A stretch of 64,000 nucleotides of DNA from an uncultured Treponema sp. (GTDB taxonomy: Bacteria > Spirochaetota > Spirochaetia > Treponematales > Treponemataceae): contig CAMPAL010000001.1 in NCBI GenBank assembly GCA_946631855.1, positions 1-64,000 of the forward strand. Direction: 5' to 3'. Below are positions 1 to 9,615 of this stretch, in pieces. Position 1 is the first letter of the stretch; each line of letters starts with the position of its first letter. The notes under the pieces were generated by a model. It did not search any database. It worked only from the letters and a program-made list of their open reading frames with translations, and was not told the origin of the DNA. The position numbers and the translations under genes are program-made.

Positions 1-50
1 ATTAGTTTTTTAAAGGCGGGGCATTTTTTCAAAGACCTATATTTTAATGC

Positions 51-1142
51 ATGAAAGTAGATGCAGTTATTGGAAGTTCATTTGGGGATGAAGGAAAGGG
101 TACTATAACAGCTCGTCTTGCTTTTGAAAGTAAAAAAGAAGATAAAAAAGTTCTCAATGTACTCACAAACGGAGGCCCACAAAGAGGTCATTCTGTTACT
201 CTTGCAAACGGAACTCAAATTATAAACAAACATTTCGGCTCAGGTACATACTTTGGAGCAGACAATTACTTTTACAAAACTTTCATTCTCAACCCAATGC
301 AATTTATCAAAGAAGTAAGATCCTCTCGGTGTTATATTCACCCTGACTGTATTTTTACAACTCCTTTTGATATAATGGCAAATCAAATTATTGAAAGAAA
401 AAGAAATGCAGGGACTTGTGGAATGGGTATTTGGCAAACAATTATCCGTTATAAAGATTGCCCTTTTTCAACAACATTCAAACATTTTATTGAAAGCAAA
501 ACTTTTGAAAAAATCCAACTTTTAAAAGGTATTCGTAAATGGTATGAGAAAGATTTGACAATTCCAAAAGATTACTCTGAAGCCTGGTATTCAGATGGTA
601 CAATTATGCATTTTATTGAAGATTGCAAAACAATGGGTTTGAAGTGTGCCTTTGGTTTGAGTCAAAAAGAAATGCATTCTTTTGATCATGTTATTTTGGA
701 AAACGGGCAAGGTTTGCTTTTAAATGACGAAGGCAAAGATGATAAAGATGCAACCCCAAGCAAAACGGGAATGGATATTATAAACGATTTTTGTTTGACT
801 TATAATTTGCAAAATCCGAATATTCATTATGTAACTCGCCCATATATTACCCGCCACGGTGCAAAAAGCAGAGACTTTTTGGGTAAAACAAAACTTGAAA
901 ATATTGGAATTGATTTTACAAATGACAGAGAAATAAATAAAGAAGGAGAATTTCAAGGGGATTTTGAATACGGCAATTTGGATATACATGAATTGTATAA
1001 AAGAGTTGTAAATGATTTCAATAAAAGTGTAATAAAAGGTTCAAAAATGATTTTGGATGTAACGCATCACGATCAAATGTCAAGAGACTGGAAAGGCTTT
1101 GAGAATGTAAATTATTGGACTAACCCTGTTGTGGGAGAGTAA
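51..1142 (+). CDS. Adenylosuccinate synthetase-like protein (PurA/PurZ family)
   Basis: N-terminal GSSFGDEGKGTITARLA (PurA GDEGKG loop), NGGPQRGHSV, ENGQGLLLND, VTRPYITRHGA; CTATATT motif 7 nt upstream of ATG. Confidence 0.8.
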   Translation: MKVDAVIGSSFGDEGKGTITARLAFESKKEDKKVLNVLTNGGPQRGHSVTLANGTQIINKHFGSGTYFGADNYFYKTFILNPMQFIKEVRSSRCYIHPDCIFTTPFDIMANQIIERKRNAGTCGMGIWQTIIRYKDCPFSTTFKHFIESKTFEKIQLLKGIRKWYEKDLTIPKDYSEAWYSDGTIMHFIEDCKTMGLKCAFGLSQKEMHSFDHVILENGQGLLLNDEGKDDKDATPSKTGMDIINDFCLTYNLQNPNIHYVTRPYITRHGAKSRDFLGKTKLENIGIDFTNDREINKEGEFQGDFEYGNLDIHELYKRVVNDFNKSVIKGSKMILDVTHHDQMSRDWKGFENVNYWTNPVVGE

Positions 1143-1180
1143 GAAACATTTTCTATATTTTTTCAAAAAAAGGAGTAAGA

Positions 1181-1618
1181 ATGTCACAGATAAATCCAAA
1201 TAAAGCAATTCAGAACGGATGGTTTAAGTCTACTGAATATTCAAAAGTACAGCAGATTGGAATTGATGTAAGTCTAAAAACGGGTTCTTTGATTGAAAAG
1301 AAAGTACTAAAACTTTTCCCAGGTTGTAGTTATAATGTAGAAATTAACGAAGGTGTAGATCTGCCAAGCAATGTTTATGCAGAATTGGCAATTCGTTCAA
1401 GCTGGAGTAGAAAAGGTATTTTCCAGAGCTCCGGAATTTATGACCCAGGTTTTCACGGAACTTGCGGTTTGACTTTGTACAACCTTTCTGACAAGCCTAT
1501 TGAAATCCCTGTAAATGAGAGAATCGCGCAGATGATCTTTTTTGAGGCTGATTCTGCATCAACTTATGACGGTCATTACAATCATACAGATTCCACAGAA
1601 TCTCAGTACAAGGAGTAA
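1181..1618 (+). CDS. dcd: dCTP deaminase / dUTPase-fold protein
   Basis: RSSWSRKGI...GIYDPGFHGTCGLTLYNLSDKPIEIPVNERIAQMIFFEAD typical of Dcd family; RBS aaaggag. Confidence 0.75.
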   Translation: MSQINPNKAIQNGWFKSTEYSKVQQIGIDVSLKTGSLIEKKVLKLFPGCSYNVEINEGVDLPSNVYAELAIRSSWSRKGIFQSSGIYDPGFHGTCGLTLYNLSDKPIEIPVNERIAQMIFFEADSASTYDGHYNHTDSTESQYKE

Positions 1619-1621
1619 AAA

Positions 1622-2017
1622 ATGATTGTAAAAAATGTTGAAGTATCTAATTTGGAGAGAGCTGCAAGAGCCATTGAGAATTCCTTTAACGTTGGAAGTA
1701 TTGACACTACAAAAGGAAATGTAAAAGAAAAGCTTGCAAAGAGTCTAGGTTCAAATACTCAGCCGTATCAAAGCCATGATGCTTGGCTTGCAGGGGTTAT
1801 TGTAGATTTTGATTTGGTAAATTGCGAAGAGGGTCTTTATAAAAAGCTTTTGCAGAATAAGTATTTTACTGTAAGTTCTCTTAAAGCAGGGGGCTTTCAC
1901 GTAAATACGAATTTCAGAGCCTTAAAGCATTTCAACCTAAAGTACCCTGAAGAAAAAGAGTTTTTGAGTATTTGTAAAACTTTTGAAAAGTTTTCTGAAC
2001 TCACTGGAATCAATTAA
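1622..2017 (+). CDS. Hypothetical phage protein
   Basis: ORF directly downstream of dcd with RBS aaggag. Confidence 0.6.
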   Translation: MIVKNVEVSNLERAARAIENSFNVGSIDTTKGNVKEKLAKSLGSNTQPYQSHDAWLAGVIVDFDLVNCEEGLYKKLLQNKYFTVSSLKAGGFHVNTNFRALKHFNLKYPEEKEFLSICKTFEKFSELTGIN

Positions 2018-2028
2018 ACCCAAAAATA

Positions 2029-2058
2029 AAAACGGAAGATTTTCCTCTTCCGTTTTTT
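2029..2058. terminator. Bidirectional intrinsic terminator
   Basis: AAACGGAAGA-ttttcc-TCTTCCGTTTTTT between convergent genes. Confidence 0.8.
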
Positions 2059-2069
2059 ATATGTCTTTT

Positions 2070-2642
2070 TTAGATTGATGCCAAAGCTGTTATGTAATAC
2101 ATGTGAATTTCCTGGAAATGTACATTTGCTTTTGTTGGCTTTCTTGTAACTCTTTTCTTTGTTACATTGCATTCACAAACAACACTGCTTCCTGATTTCA
2201 CGTACTCAATTGAAATCCAATGTGAAATACCTGTTTTAAGGCTTCTTTCTTCTGCAAAACTCTTTGCATCTTTTGCTGATTTGAAATCCTTCACATTGTC
2301 TGAACCTTCGTTCTTTACAACGTATCTTTTCTCAAACTTTGCGGTTGACTTTTTTGCAGCTTTTTTTACGGTAATGACATCGTAACCAACAATACCCATG
2401 TCGATTACTGTTGATTCCCATTTTCTTGTTTCGTTGTCAACAATCTCGTCAAGTTTCTTTTTGTCTGCCTTTTTAAGAGATTCGCTGTACTTTTCCTGGA
2501 ATTTGATTCTTTTGCCAACTTTGCTGCAAGTATTCCAATCTCCACTATAAGAAGCTCTGCTTTCTGACCAGCTATCAATTACTGATCCTGTGATTGAATC
2601 TTTTGGAGCTTCAACTGTTTTTGAAATAAATTCTGCACCCAT
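2070..2642 (-). CDS. Hypothetical phage protein
   Basis: 190 aa ORF; upstream shared leader ...CTATATTATAA...AGAGGTACGA. Confidence 0.65.
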   Translation of the reverse strand: MGAEFISKTVEAPKDSITGSVIDSWSESRASYSGDWNTCSKVGKRIKFQEKYSESLKKADKKKLDEIVDNETRKWESTVIDMGIVGYDVITVKKAAKKSTAKFEKRYVVKNEGSDNVKDFKSAKDAKSFAEERSLKTGISHWISIEYVKSGSSVVCECNVTKKRVTRKPTKANVHFQEIHMYYITALASI

Positions 2643-2727
2643 CTTTTCGTACCTCTTTTAATTTAATTTATGTTTATAATATAGGGTTTTCTTGAGTGAA
2701 TTCTTCCAAAAAAAACTAATTAAAATT

Positions 2728-2892
2728 ATGATGCAAATTATAAAAAGTAGAAACAATTTTTACGTAAAAACAACAGATGGATTTTATGGGCCGTTTCATT
2801 CGGTTGCTGATGCTGAAACGACAAAGTTGAAGGCTTCTCTAAAACTAGAAAAACCTCTAACTCATTATAATTACGTGAAACCGATCTATTAA
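2728..2892 (+). CDS. Small hypothetical protein
   Basis: ORF with internal ATG start (MQIIKSRNNFYVKTTDGFYGPF); coding-like but short. Confidence 0.4.
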   Translation: MMQIIKSRNNFYVKTTDGFYGPFHSVADAETTKLKASLKLEKPLTHYNYVKPIY

Positions 2893-2925
2893 ACTTTTCT
2901 ATAATTTTATAGAGGAGTTAAAAAG

Positions 2926-3552
2926 ATGGTCGAAGTAAAAAATATCGAAACGCATTTTCCAAAAAACTTGAAAGAAGATGATTTTGAAAATAGAGATGAT
3001 TTTCTTCAGAATATTTCTGTAACTTTTGATATAAAAGGAAACGGTGTTTTCATGCCGGAGTTTCAGCGTTATGAAAAAAGATCAAACTGTGGTTTGATTA
3101 TGTCGCAGAGCACAATGCATTCAATGGAAAAGTTTATAAGCTCTGATTATGATCCTTTTACAAAGTATGTGGATGATGTTACAAAAGAGCACATTAAAGT
3201 ACTTTACAACCAATGGAACGCTGCAAAAGAAAATCTTGCAAACTTTTCAAAAGAAAATCCAAACGAAACAAAAACAATTGAAAATTTGAGACTTGATGTG
3301 TATGAATCTTTTGAGAGACTTGTGCACAATTTGCCGAGAGGCCTTGAACTTTGGGCAACGGCTACTTCAAATTATTTGCAACTTAAAACAATTGTAATTC
3401 AGAGGTCAAAGCACAAGAATCAGGAAGACTGGGGTGCATTTATTGACTTTTGTTTTAATTTGCCACGCTTTAGAGAACTTTGCGGTTTTGAAAGTTCTGA
3501 TTGGGATTTAGATAAAAACTTTCCATTTTACAAAACTATTTCCTATAATTAA
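2926..3552 (+). CDS. Possible ThyX-like (flavin-dependent thymidylate synthase-related) protein
   Basis: LPRGLELWATATSNYLQLKTIVIQRSKHKNQEDW resembles ThyX core; located in nucleotide metabolism cluster; weak. Confidence 0.4.
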   Translation: MVEVKNIETHFPKNLKEDDFENRDDFLQNISVTFDIKGNGVFMPEFQRYEKRSNCGLIMSQSTMHSMEKFISSDYDPFTKYVDDVTKEHIKVLYNQWNAAKENLANFSKENPNETKTIENLRLDVYESFERLVHNLPRGLELWATATSNYLQLKTIVIQRSKHKNQEDWGAFIDFCFNLPRFRELCGFESSDWDLDKNFPFYKTISYN

Positions 3553-3692
3553 ATTAACAACGGCTAAGTAAGAAAATCGCTCCTAAGATAAAGGGGAAAT
3601 GATACTTTACAAATCAAATTGGAATTTGCAGATGAAAATTTGAATGAGGGTGTGCCGTATCCTCCACTTGAACTGCAATTTGGGTGTGGAAA

Positions 3693-3765
3693 AATCCTGT
3701 AGTGTAATTGGAAAGCACAGCGGTCATTTGACTGGCAGGAGCTGGTTCGAGTCCAGCCTGGGTTT
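3693..3765 (+). tRNA. tRNA-like gene with non-canonical anticodon arm
   Basis: 73-nt cloverleaf-like: acceptor aatcctg/ctgggtt (one mismatch, one wobble), TA at 8-9, D arm GTGT-AATTGGAAA-GCAC, T arm GCTGG-TTCGAGT-CCAGC; anticodon arm GCGGT CATTTGA CTGGC poorly paired and lacks U33. Confidence 0.4.
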
Positions 3766-3931
3766 TAAAAAAGCAAAAGTTGTTCCTATTTTATACAATG
3801 GGTTTTTGTTTTATACAACTCGCTTTTTTTTGGATTTGTATTAAAAGAAGCTGTATCAAAAAGGTACAGCTTTTGTTTTGCTTTCAGCAACCCTCAATCT
3901 ATATTCTTTTTTACAAAAGGAATTTACTAAA

Positions 3932-4474
3932 ATGTTTTTAACGAAATTTTTATTTAAACCGAAGGCAGTTTTATATGCAAAAATTGCTGTAAAGAAGTTG
4001 AATGAAGACGCAAAACTACCTGCTTACTCAAGAAGCGGAGATGCTTGTATGGATTGTTATGCAGATAAAGATGTAACAATTCCTGGTTTTGATTTGGAAA
4101 AGGGATTGGGCAGAGCATCTGTACCTCTTGGATTTGCAATTGCATTGCCAAAAGGTTGGGAAGCTTTGGTACGCCCACGTTCAGGCCTTGCACTAAAAGA
4201 AGGGTTGACAATTCTTAATACACCTGGAACTATTGACGAGAATTACAGAGGTGAAGTTTGTGCAATTGTTTGTAACACTACATCAAAGGCTTATAATGTA
4301 AAGAAAGGTGATAGAATTTGCCAGCTTGCAATTCGCCCAATTTTAGGCATTGATTTGGATATAAAAAAATCTTCTTTTACAAATAAATCTTTTGAAGTAA
4401 TGTGGGAAGAAAAAAAAGAGTTGGATGAAACAAACCGAGGCACAGAAGGTTTTGGGTCAAGCGGTAGGAGGTGA
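3932..4474 (+). CDS. dut: dUTP diphosphatase
   Basis: SRSGDACMD, PRSGLALKEGL, GTIDENYRGEV, RICQLAI, RGTEGFGSSGR motifs; ATG at 3932 follows RBS aaaagg. Confidence 0.9.
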   Translation: MFLTKFLFKPKAVLYAKIAVKKLNEDAKLPAYSRSGDACMDCYADKDVTIPGFDLEKGLGRASVPLGFAIALPKGWEALVRPRSGLALKEGLTILNTPGTIDENYRGEVCAIVCNTTSKAYNVKKGDRICQLAIRPILGIDLDIKKSSFTNKSFEVMWEEKKELDETNRGTEGFGSSGRR

Positions 4475-4477
4475 AAA

Positions 4478-4822
4478 ATGATAAAACCCATGAAACAATA
4501 CCATTTTGAAAGAGATAAATTTCGTGAAGTATTTAATCGCGTTTTTGGAGAAGATGATACAATCGATTTCATAAGTGGAACGTTTGGAAAACATGAATCA
4601 GGTTTCGATTATCAGACTTGGAATTTTAAGTGTTTTTGCATTGAGGAAGATTATCATATACTTGACCTGAGTACAGGTGTTTTAATTGTTTGGTACAAAG
4701 GTTTACATCTCGGAAGATGTAATCAATGTTCTCGTCCTGATTTCACTTTAAAAGACTTTGAACAAATGTTGTCAGAGTTACATACAGAGTTGATTGAGGT
4801 GTATGGAGAAAACAAAAATTAA
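4478..4822 (+). CDS. Hypothetical protein
   Basis: 114 aa ORF, RBS ggtaggaggtg. Confidence 0.6.
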   Translation: MIKPMKQYHFERDKFREVFNRVFGEDDTIDFISGTFGKHESGFDYQTWNFKCFCIEEDYHILDLSTGVLIVWYKGLHLGRCNQCSRPDFTLKDFEQMLSELHTELIEVYGENKN

Positions 4823-4843
4823 TTAAAAAGGAGGTAAAAGAGT

Positions 4844-5747
4844 TTGGTAGAATTTTACAACGAGGATTGCTTTAAAAGATTCTCTAAACTTGAAAAAGGG
4901 TCAGTTGATGCAATAGTCACTGACCCTCCATGAAAAACCGTATGGTATTGCATTTTCAGGAAAAACGTCTAACACTAATTGGGACAACTTGAGTGATAAA
5001 GATTATTACAAACTCTTATGCGCCTTTTTCTCAGAGTGTCAAAGGGTATTGAAAACAGGAGGTACGCTTTGGATGTGTTTTGGGCGTACAAAAATACAAA
5101 CTGTTTTTCAAGCATTAAATGATTTTGATAAAGACAAAAGAGTTGAAAAAGATAGGCTGCAGGTTAATTTAGAAAATTGGCTAACCTATGCAAGACAAAA
5201 AGGTAGAGGAGCTTCAAAAAAGTTTAAGTCTCAAGCAGAAGAGATTTTTCATATAACAAAAGGTAAATCTTATGAATGGAATGCTATAGAGTATTTGAGA
5301 GAGTGTGTAGTACCTTATGTCAAAGATGGAAAACCCAGAGGATGGTTTTTGGATCAGACTGATGGTATAAGAAAAAGATGGAGTGGGGTAGGCAACATAT
5401 TGTGTTTTACTTCCCCTTTCTTCAAAAACAAATTTGAACCTCAAATACACTCAACTCAAAAACCTTTTTTGCTTTTTACAGAGTTGATTATGCTTTCAAC
5501 AAAACCGGGTGAAACGGTTTTTGATCCTTTTGCAGGCTCAGGTGTTTCAGGCATAGCTGCGGATTGTTGTGGAAGAAACTGGGTTGGCTGTGAGTTGGAT
5601 AAAGAAATGTTTGCAAAAGCAAATAATTGGATTCATAATTACGATAAAACTTTAGTTGAAGAATATTACAAAAGCAGAGTTAGGGGTATGACAAAAGAAA
5701 AAGAGATAGAAATTCAACCTAAAAAGTTTACTTTGAATAAGGTATAG
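4844..5747 (+). pseudogene. DNA methyltransferase (N4-cytosine/N6-adenine, DPPY first), frameshifted inside motif IV
   Basis: TTG start after aaggaggt; VEFYNEDCFKRF...VDAIVTDPP then TGA at 4931; next frame resumes at once as EKPYGIAFSGKTSNTNWDNLSDKDYY...QKPFLLFTELI...VFDPFAGSGVSGIAA. Confidence 0.75.
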
Positions 5748-5756
5748 GAATTAAAA

Positions 5757-5790
5757 AAGGATTGGTATTTTAGCCAATCCTTATTTTTTT
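5757..5790. terminator. Intrinsic terminator
   Basis: AAGGATTGG-tattttag-CCAATCCTT-attttttt. Confidence 0.75.
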
Positions 5791-5805
5791 AACCTAATTT
5801 AAAAC

Positions 5806-6378
5806 ATGGAAAATGCAGATGTTTTAGAGAAATACAAAACTAAACCAACTCCTAGTTTAATTTATGATACAGGCGAGATAAAGGATCCATCTGCTTTTCA
5901 AACAATAGAAAACATAAACAAACATAGAAAAAACGTAAAAGATAAAATAGAATTTTTTATCAAGAAATTACAGGAACGCGCAAATGATCATGATATGTCA
6001 AAATTAAAACAACCTGAAATTGAATGGCTTATACAAATGGATAAAGAACCTTCTTATCCTTATGGTTCTCCCCAGTATTATGAAAAAATGAAAAAATGGG
6101 AAAAGTTTTTTGAACATCATTATAAAGAAAACAGGCATCACCCTGATCATTTTGCAGATGGTATTCAAGGTTTCAGCATAGTTGATTTGGTTGAATTTAT
6201 TGCTGATATCACTTCTTATTTAGAGAATATGCACCCAGGAGATGCAATTCGAATAATTGAAGGGCAAAAAGAAAGATTTGGGCTTGATGATCAAATTGCC
6301 CAAATCTTGAAAAACACTCTTTTTGAATACTTTAGCTGGGTCGGAAGTTTTGAACCTGAATTTAAGCAACCTGAGTAG
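5806..6378 (+). CDS. DUF5662-like phage protein
   Basis: HKHRKNVKDKI...HDMSKLKQPE...HHYKENRHHPDHF...VDLVEFIAD pattern. Confidence 0.65.
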   Translation: MENADVLEKYKTKPTPSLIYDTGEIKDPSAFQTIENINKHRKNVKDKIEFFIKKLQERANDHDMSKLKQPEIEWLIQMDKEPSYPYGSPQYYEKMKKWEKFFEHHYKENRHHPDHFADGIQGFSIVDLVEFIADITSYLENMHPGDAIRIIEGQKERFGLDDQIAQILKNTLFEYFSWVGSFEPEFKQPE

Positions 6379-7390
6379 ATTTTACAACCTGAATGCACGC
6401 AGACATTTCTTCATCTGAAATATTCAGAGTTTCTTTGTATAATTTTATCAAATCCTCTGAAGTTGTAACTTTATATTCTTCTACCTCAATCTTTTGAACA
6501 TTGCCCATTTCACCTTCCTCTCTTAATTTTTCAGTAGAATAAATATTAATCCCTAAAAGATCTGCTTTTGTTTTTATTGATTTTTCCAGTATTTCTCCCT
6601 TGTACATTATTTTATAAAATATAGCAGGGTCTTTTTCTAGTAAATCCAATTCTTCAATGTTTTTTATATGTACTTCTTTTATTGAAACAAATGAAGGGAT
6701 TGCAACTTGCCTTTCTTTCGCTTTTCCTTTTTCAAAATCTTTGCACAACATTTTTACAACCGAATTATTAAATTCTTTTCCCTCTGCAATACTATTCGGC
6801 AAAATCGAACCGAGGTACATAGGGTTTTGGTTATGCGAATGAATATGGCCTGCCATAAAAGAAGTTGCATTTATTTTACTTACATCCACAAATTCATTAT
6901 TTCCAAACATTGATTCCAATTCCCAATGTGACAAAACCGCGTCAAATTGCTGATCTTCAACAGTTGAAATAAATTCATTTATCTTTTTGAATGTAGCTCC
7001 ATAAACCCAAGGCAAACATAAAACCTTAAATCCAAGTTTAGTTGTAATTACACTCAAATCATCAATTACAGTAAAATGCAGTTCCTGTAAAAACTTTTTG
7101 GTGTTTACAATTTTATATTTATGTAATCCATAATCGTGATTGCCCAAAATTACATAAACCGTTTTGGCTTTTTTGAATAATAAATTTGACAATTCAACCG
7201 CCATTGCAGCTACATCAGGTAACAAAGTTGTTTTATCAAAAACATCTCCCGCTAAAAATATTTCTGTATTTTCTTTCATCTCATCAGGAAAAGTTTCATC
7301 AAGCCAATTTGTAAACTTTTTAAATCCTACTTCAAAAAAATTCTTTTTTCTTAAATGGATATCTCCAATACCACCTAAAACTTTTATCAC
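6362..7390 (-). CDS. SbcD/T4 gp47-like recombination nuclease (metallophosphoesterase)
   Basis: GGIGDIHLRKKNF, LAGDVFDK, VILGNHDYGLHK, LSHWELE, MAGHIHSHNQ phosphoesterase motifs. Confidence 0.8.
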   Translation of the reverse strand: MIKVLGGIGDIHLRKKNFFEVGFKKFTNWLDETFPDEMKENTEIFLAGDVFDKTTLLPDVAAMAVELSNLLFKKAKTVYVILGNHDYGLHKYKIVNTKKFLQELHFTVIDDLSVITTKLGFKVLCLPWVYGATFKKINEFISTVEDQQFDAVLSHWELESMFGNNEFVDVSKINATSFMAGHIHSHNQNPMYLGSILPNSIAEGKEFNNSVVKMLCKDFEKGKAKERQVAIPSFVSIKEVHIKNIEELDLLEKDPAIFYKIMYKGEILEKSIKTKADLLGINIYSTEKLREEGEMGNVQKIEVEEYKVTTSEDLIKLYKETLNISDEEMSACIQVVKSTQVA

Positions 7391-8343
7391 TTCTTTACTC
7401 CGTTCAATGTAAACTTTGATTTTTTAATACTTTTTACAGTTACATCCACTTTTGTTATAAACTTTTCAATTGGAATATCTGATTCGCGAGGTAATCTACT
7501 TTCAATTATTTGGAAATTTTCATCTGCCAAATCCAGTAATTTTTTATAAGATTTCGAGGTATTTGAAAGCTCAAGCAATTCCTTTAATTTTGCGAATCTG
7601 CCAGTTCCGCTAAAGAAGTTTCTTTTCTCTTCAAAATAATTTACGTTTTCTTCACCCATTTCTTTTACCAATTCTTTTGCCAAATCATTTGCAGACCTTA
7701 AAATCTTTGTTCGGCTATCCAAGAAAATACCGGGAATATTATCGCTTTTATCTCCCCAAAAAACTTTCCAAAAAGTTACCGAAGTAATAGAAGGCTTGAA
7801 TCCGTGTTTCTTTACAAAATCATCAAAAGTAAAAACACCATCATCCTTTATTGAAACTCCCTGAATAAGCATTTCAACTCTATCTTTTACTAAGTAGCGT
7901 GTAAAGTCTTCGTCAGAAGTAATCAACAAACATTTTCCTTCTTCAGTTAATTTTTCCGCGTAATCATCTGCTTCATATTCCAAAGAATGTAAAACTTTGA
8001 CTTTTTTACTTTCATTCAAAATAAAATGAGAATAAAGTTTTTGCAAAGTGTCAATTTTCAATTCAGAAATCGCATCATTTTTTACACGAGTTCCTTTATA
8101 AGTTTCCAAAAGTTTTTGTCTTTCAGATTTTTGCCCGTCAGATCTTAAAGGGTCAAAAAGTATATAAAGTGTACCCATTGTTTGATTGGCTAAATTCAAA
8201 ACGGTTTGTCTGTAATTATTAAAGATTGTATTGTTTTTTATATAAAGAGCTGCATCTTGATCAGAAAGGTTTTTCAAATAAAACGCCGCGACTCTATAGA
8301 AAAAGTTGGATGCATCCAAAATAACTTTATCGTAAATCTGCAT
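7387..8343 (-). CDS. FEN-family 5'-3' exonuclease / RNase H-like
   Basis: VILDASNFFYR, FDPLRSDGQKSERQKLLETYKGTR, EYEADDYAEKL, LLITSDEDFTRYL, WGDKSDNIPGI motifs. Confidence 0.85.
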   Translation of the reverse strand: MQIYDKVILDASNFFYRVAAFYLKNLSDQDAALYIKNNTIFNNYRQTVLNLANQTMGTLYILFDPLRSDGQKSERQKLLETYKGTRVKNDAISELKIDTLQKLYSHFILNESKKVKVLHSLEYEADDYAEKLTEEGKCLLITSDEDFTRYLVKDRVEMLIQGVSIKDDGVFTFDDFVKKHGFKPSITSVTFWKVFWGDKSDNIPGIFLDSRTKILRSANDLAKELVKEMGEENVNYFEEKRNFFSGTGRFAKLKELLELSNTSKSYKKLLDLADENFQIIESRLPRESDIPIEKFITKVDVTVKSIKKSKFTLNGVKK

Positions 8344-8419
8344 TTTTCTCCTCTTCTTTTAAATATAGTTCAGAGACTGAAAAGCAATTTTAGCTATATT
8401 TTACTGTAGGAGAATCAAA

Positions 8420-8626
8420 ATGATAAAAGTGAATTTTTCAAAAGAATGGAGCGAGGAGAAAAACAGCTTTGTTTTCAAAGTAAACAGTGAAGGTATAAGT
8501 CCTAAACAAATGGCGAATATTATAGAAAACATCAAAGCTTACTGTGATAGTATATCTGTAGGCGATTATACAGCTGTATTTGATGGAGATGAATTGAAAA
8601 TCAAAACAGCAACAGTCTCTGTGTGA
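8420..8626 (+). CDS. Hypothetical protein
   Basis: Short ORF with CTATATT promoter-like motif and RBS taggag. Confidence 0.55.
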   Translation: MIKVNFSKEWSEEKNSFVFKVNSEGISPKQMANIIENIKAYCDSISVGDYTAVFDGDELKIKTATVSV

Positions 8627-8657
8627 ATCTATATTTTTTTGAAAAGGAGTTTTTATA

Positions 8658-9545
8658 ATGGATGAAATGTTTACTGAAATAAAAGTATATGTAAAGACTT
8701 TACATCTTGCTCATTGTTTGTATAGAGGTGCTTATTCAGGTCTTTGCTGCGGGAATGTATATAGAGATAAAGGTCAATGCGATGGAAAAAATGATAGGTA
8801 TGATTTGGGAGATAAAGCTTTTCCAGTAATTCATGCTCATACATATCATATTACAGTTCTTTATACAATGAATGAACCTGTAATAGATTTGACAAAAGAA
8901 TTGGATGAGTTTTTTGACAAATATGAAAATACAACTTGTTTGACATCCGACAACCCTATTTCTGAATTATTTAAGGGGCACCCAAACTTCCATATTTGGG
9001 ATGAAAACCCGACTGCAGAGTATATGGCATGTTCTTGGTGCAAAGAATTAACAGAAAAGTTTGGCAACAAACATATACGGGTAAGCGTTGAAGAAACTTC
9101 CCATAATCTTGTAAGATACAGCGAGTATACCGGTTGGACAATTGTAACAAATATTGAACTTCCTGTAGCTTTTCCTGCGTTTCCTGATTCAGAGGATATT
9201 ACTCCTTTGACGGGTTCAAATATTTTTGTAACAGTGGAATTGACTTCAAATAAATTGGATAAAAATGGAATGGTTATTGATTTCAAAAAGATGAAGAAAA
9301 TTCTTCACGAAGTTTTTGATAAATATGATCATTCCTTGATTTTGCCAAAAGATTGTAAACTCGCAAAAGCATATAAAGAGAATTTTGAAAAAAACGGAAT
9401 TGATTATTCAAGATCTAGAATTTATGAAGTGCCTGTACAGTTTAATATGCAAGATGCAATCAAAGGGCTGTTTGAGGAAGAAGTAAGAAACGCGTTTAAA
9501 AACGAACTTGAGTTGGATTCTGTAAATGTAAAATTGGAATTTTAA
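8658..9545 (+). CDS. queD: Tandem 6-pyruvoyl-tetrahydropterin synthase / QueD-like protein
   Basis: First half HAHTYHITV...ENPTAEYMACSW...VSVEET; second half LDKNGMVIDFKKMKKILHEVFDKYDHSLIL typical of the QueD/PTPS T-fold. Confidence 0.75.
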   Translation: MDEMFTEIKVYVKTLHLAHCLYRGAYSGLCCGNVYRDKGQCDGKNDRYDLGDKAFPVIHAHTYHITVLYTMNEPVIDLTKELDEFFDKYENTTCLTSDNPISELFKGHPNFHIWDENPTAEYMACSWCKELTEKFGNKHIRVSVEETSHNLVRYSEYTGWTIVTNIELPVAFPAFPDSEDITPLTGSNIFVTVELTSNKLDKNGMVIDFKKMKKILHEVFDKYDHSLILPKDCKLAKAYKENFEKNGIDYSRSRIYEVPVQFNMQDAIKGLFEEEVRNAFKNELELDSVNVKLEF

Positions 9546-9615
9546 TGATTTTAGAAGAACAAATTCATAAAAATATTTACCGTTCTTATTACAGGGGGCA
9601 ATTAAAAGACCCCTT

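Noticed and set aside
3644-3844. 66-aa ORF
   Set aside because: Overlaps the tRNA-like cloverleaf; no RBS.
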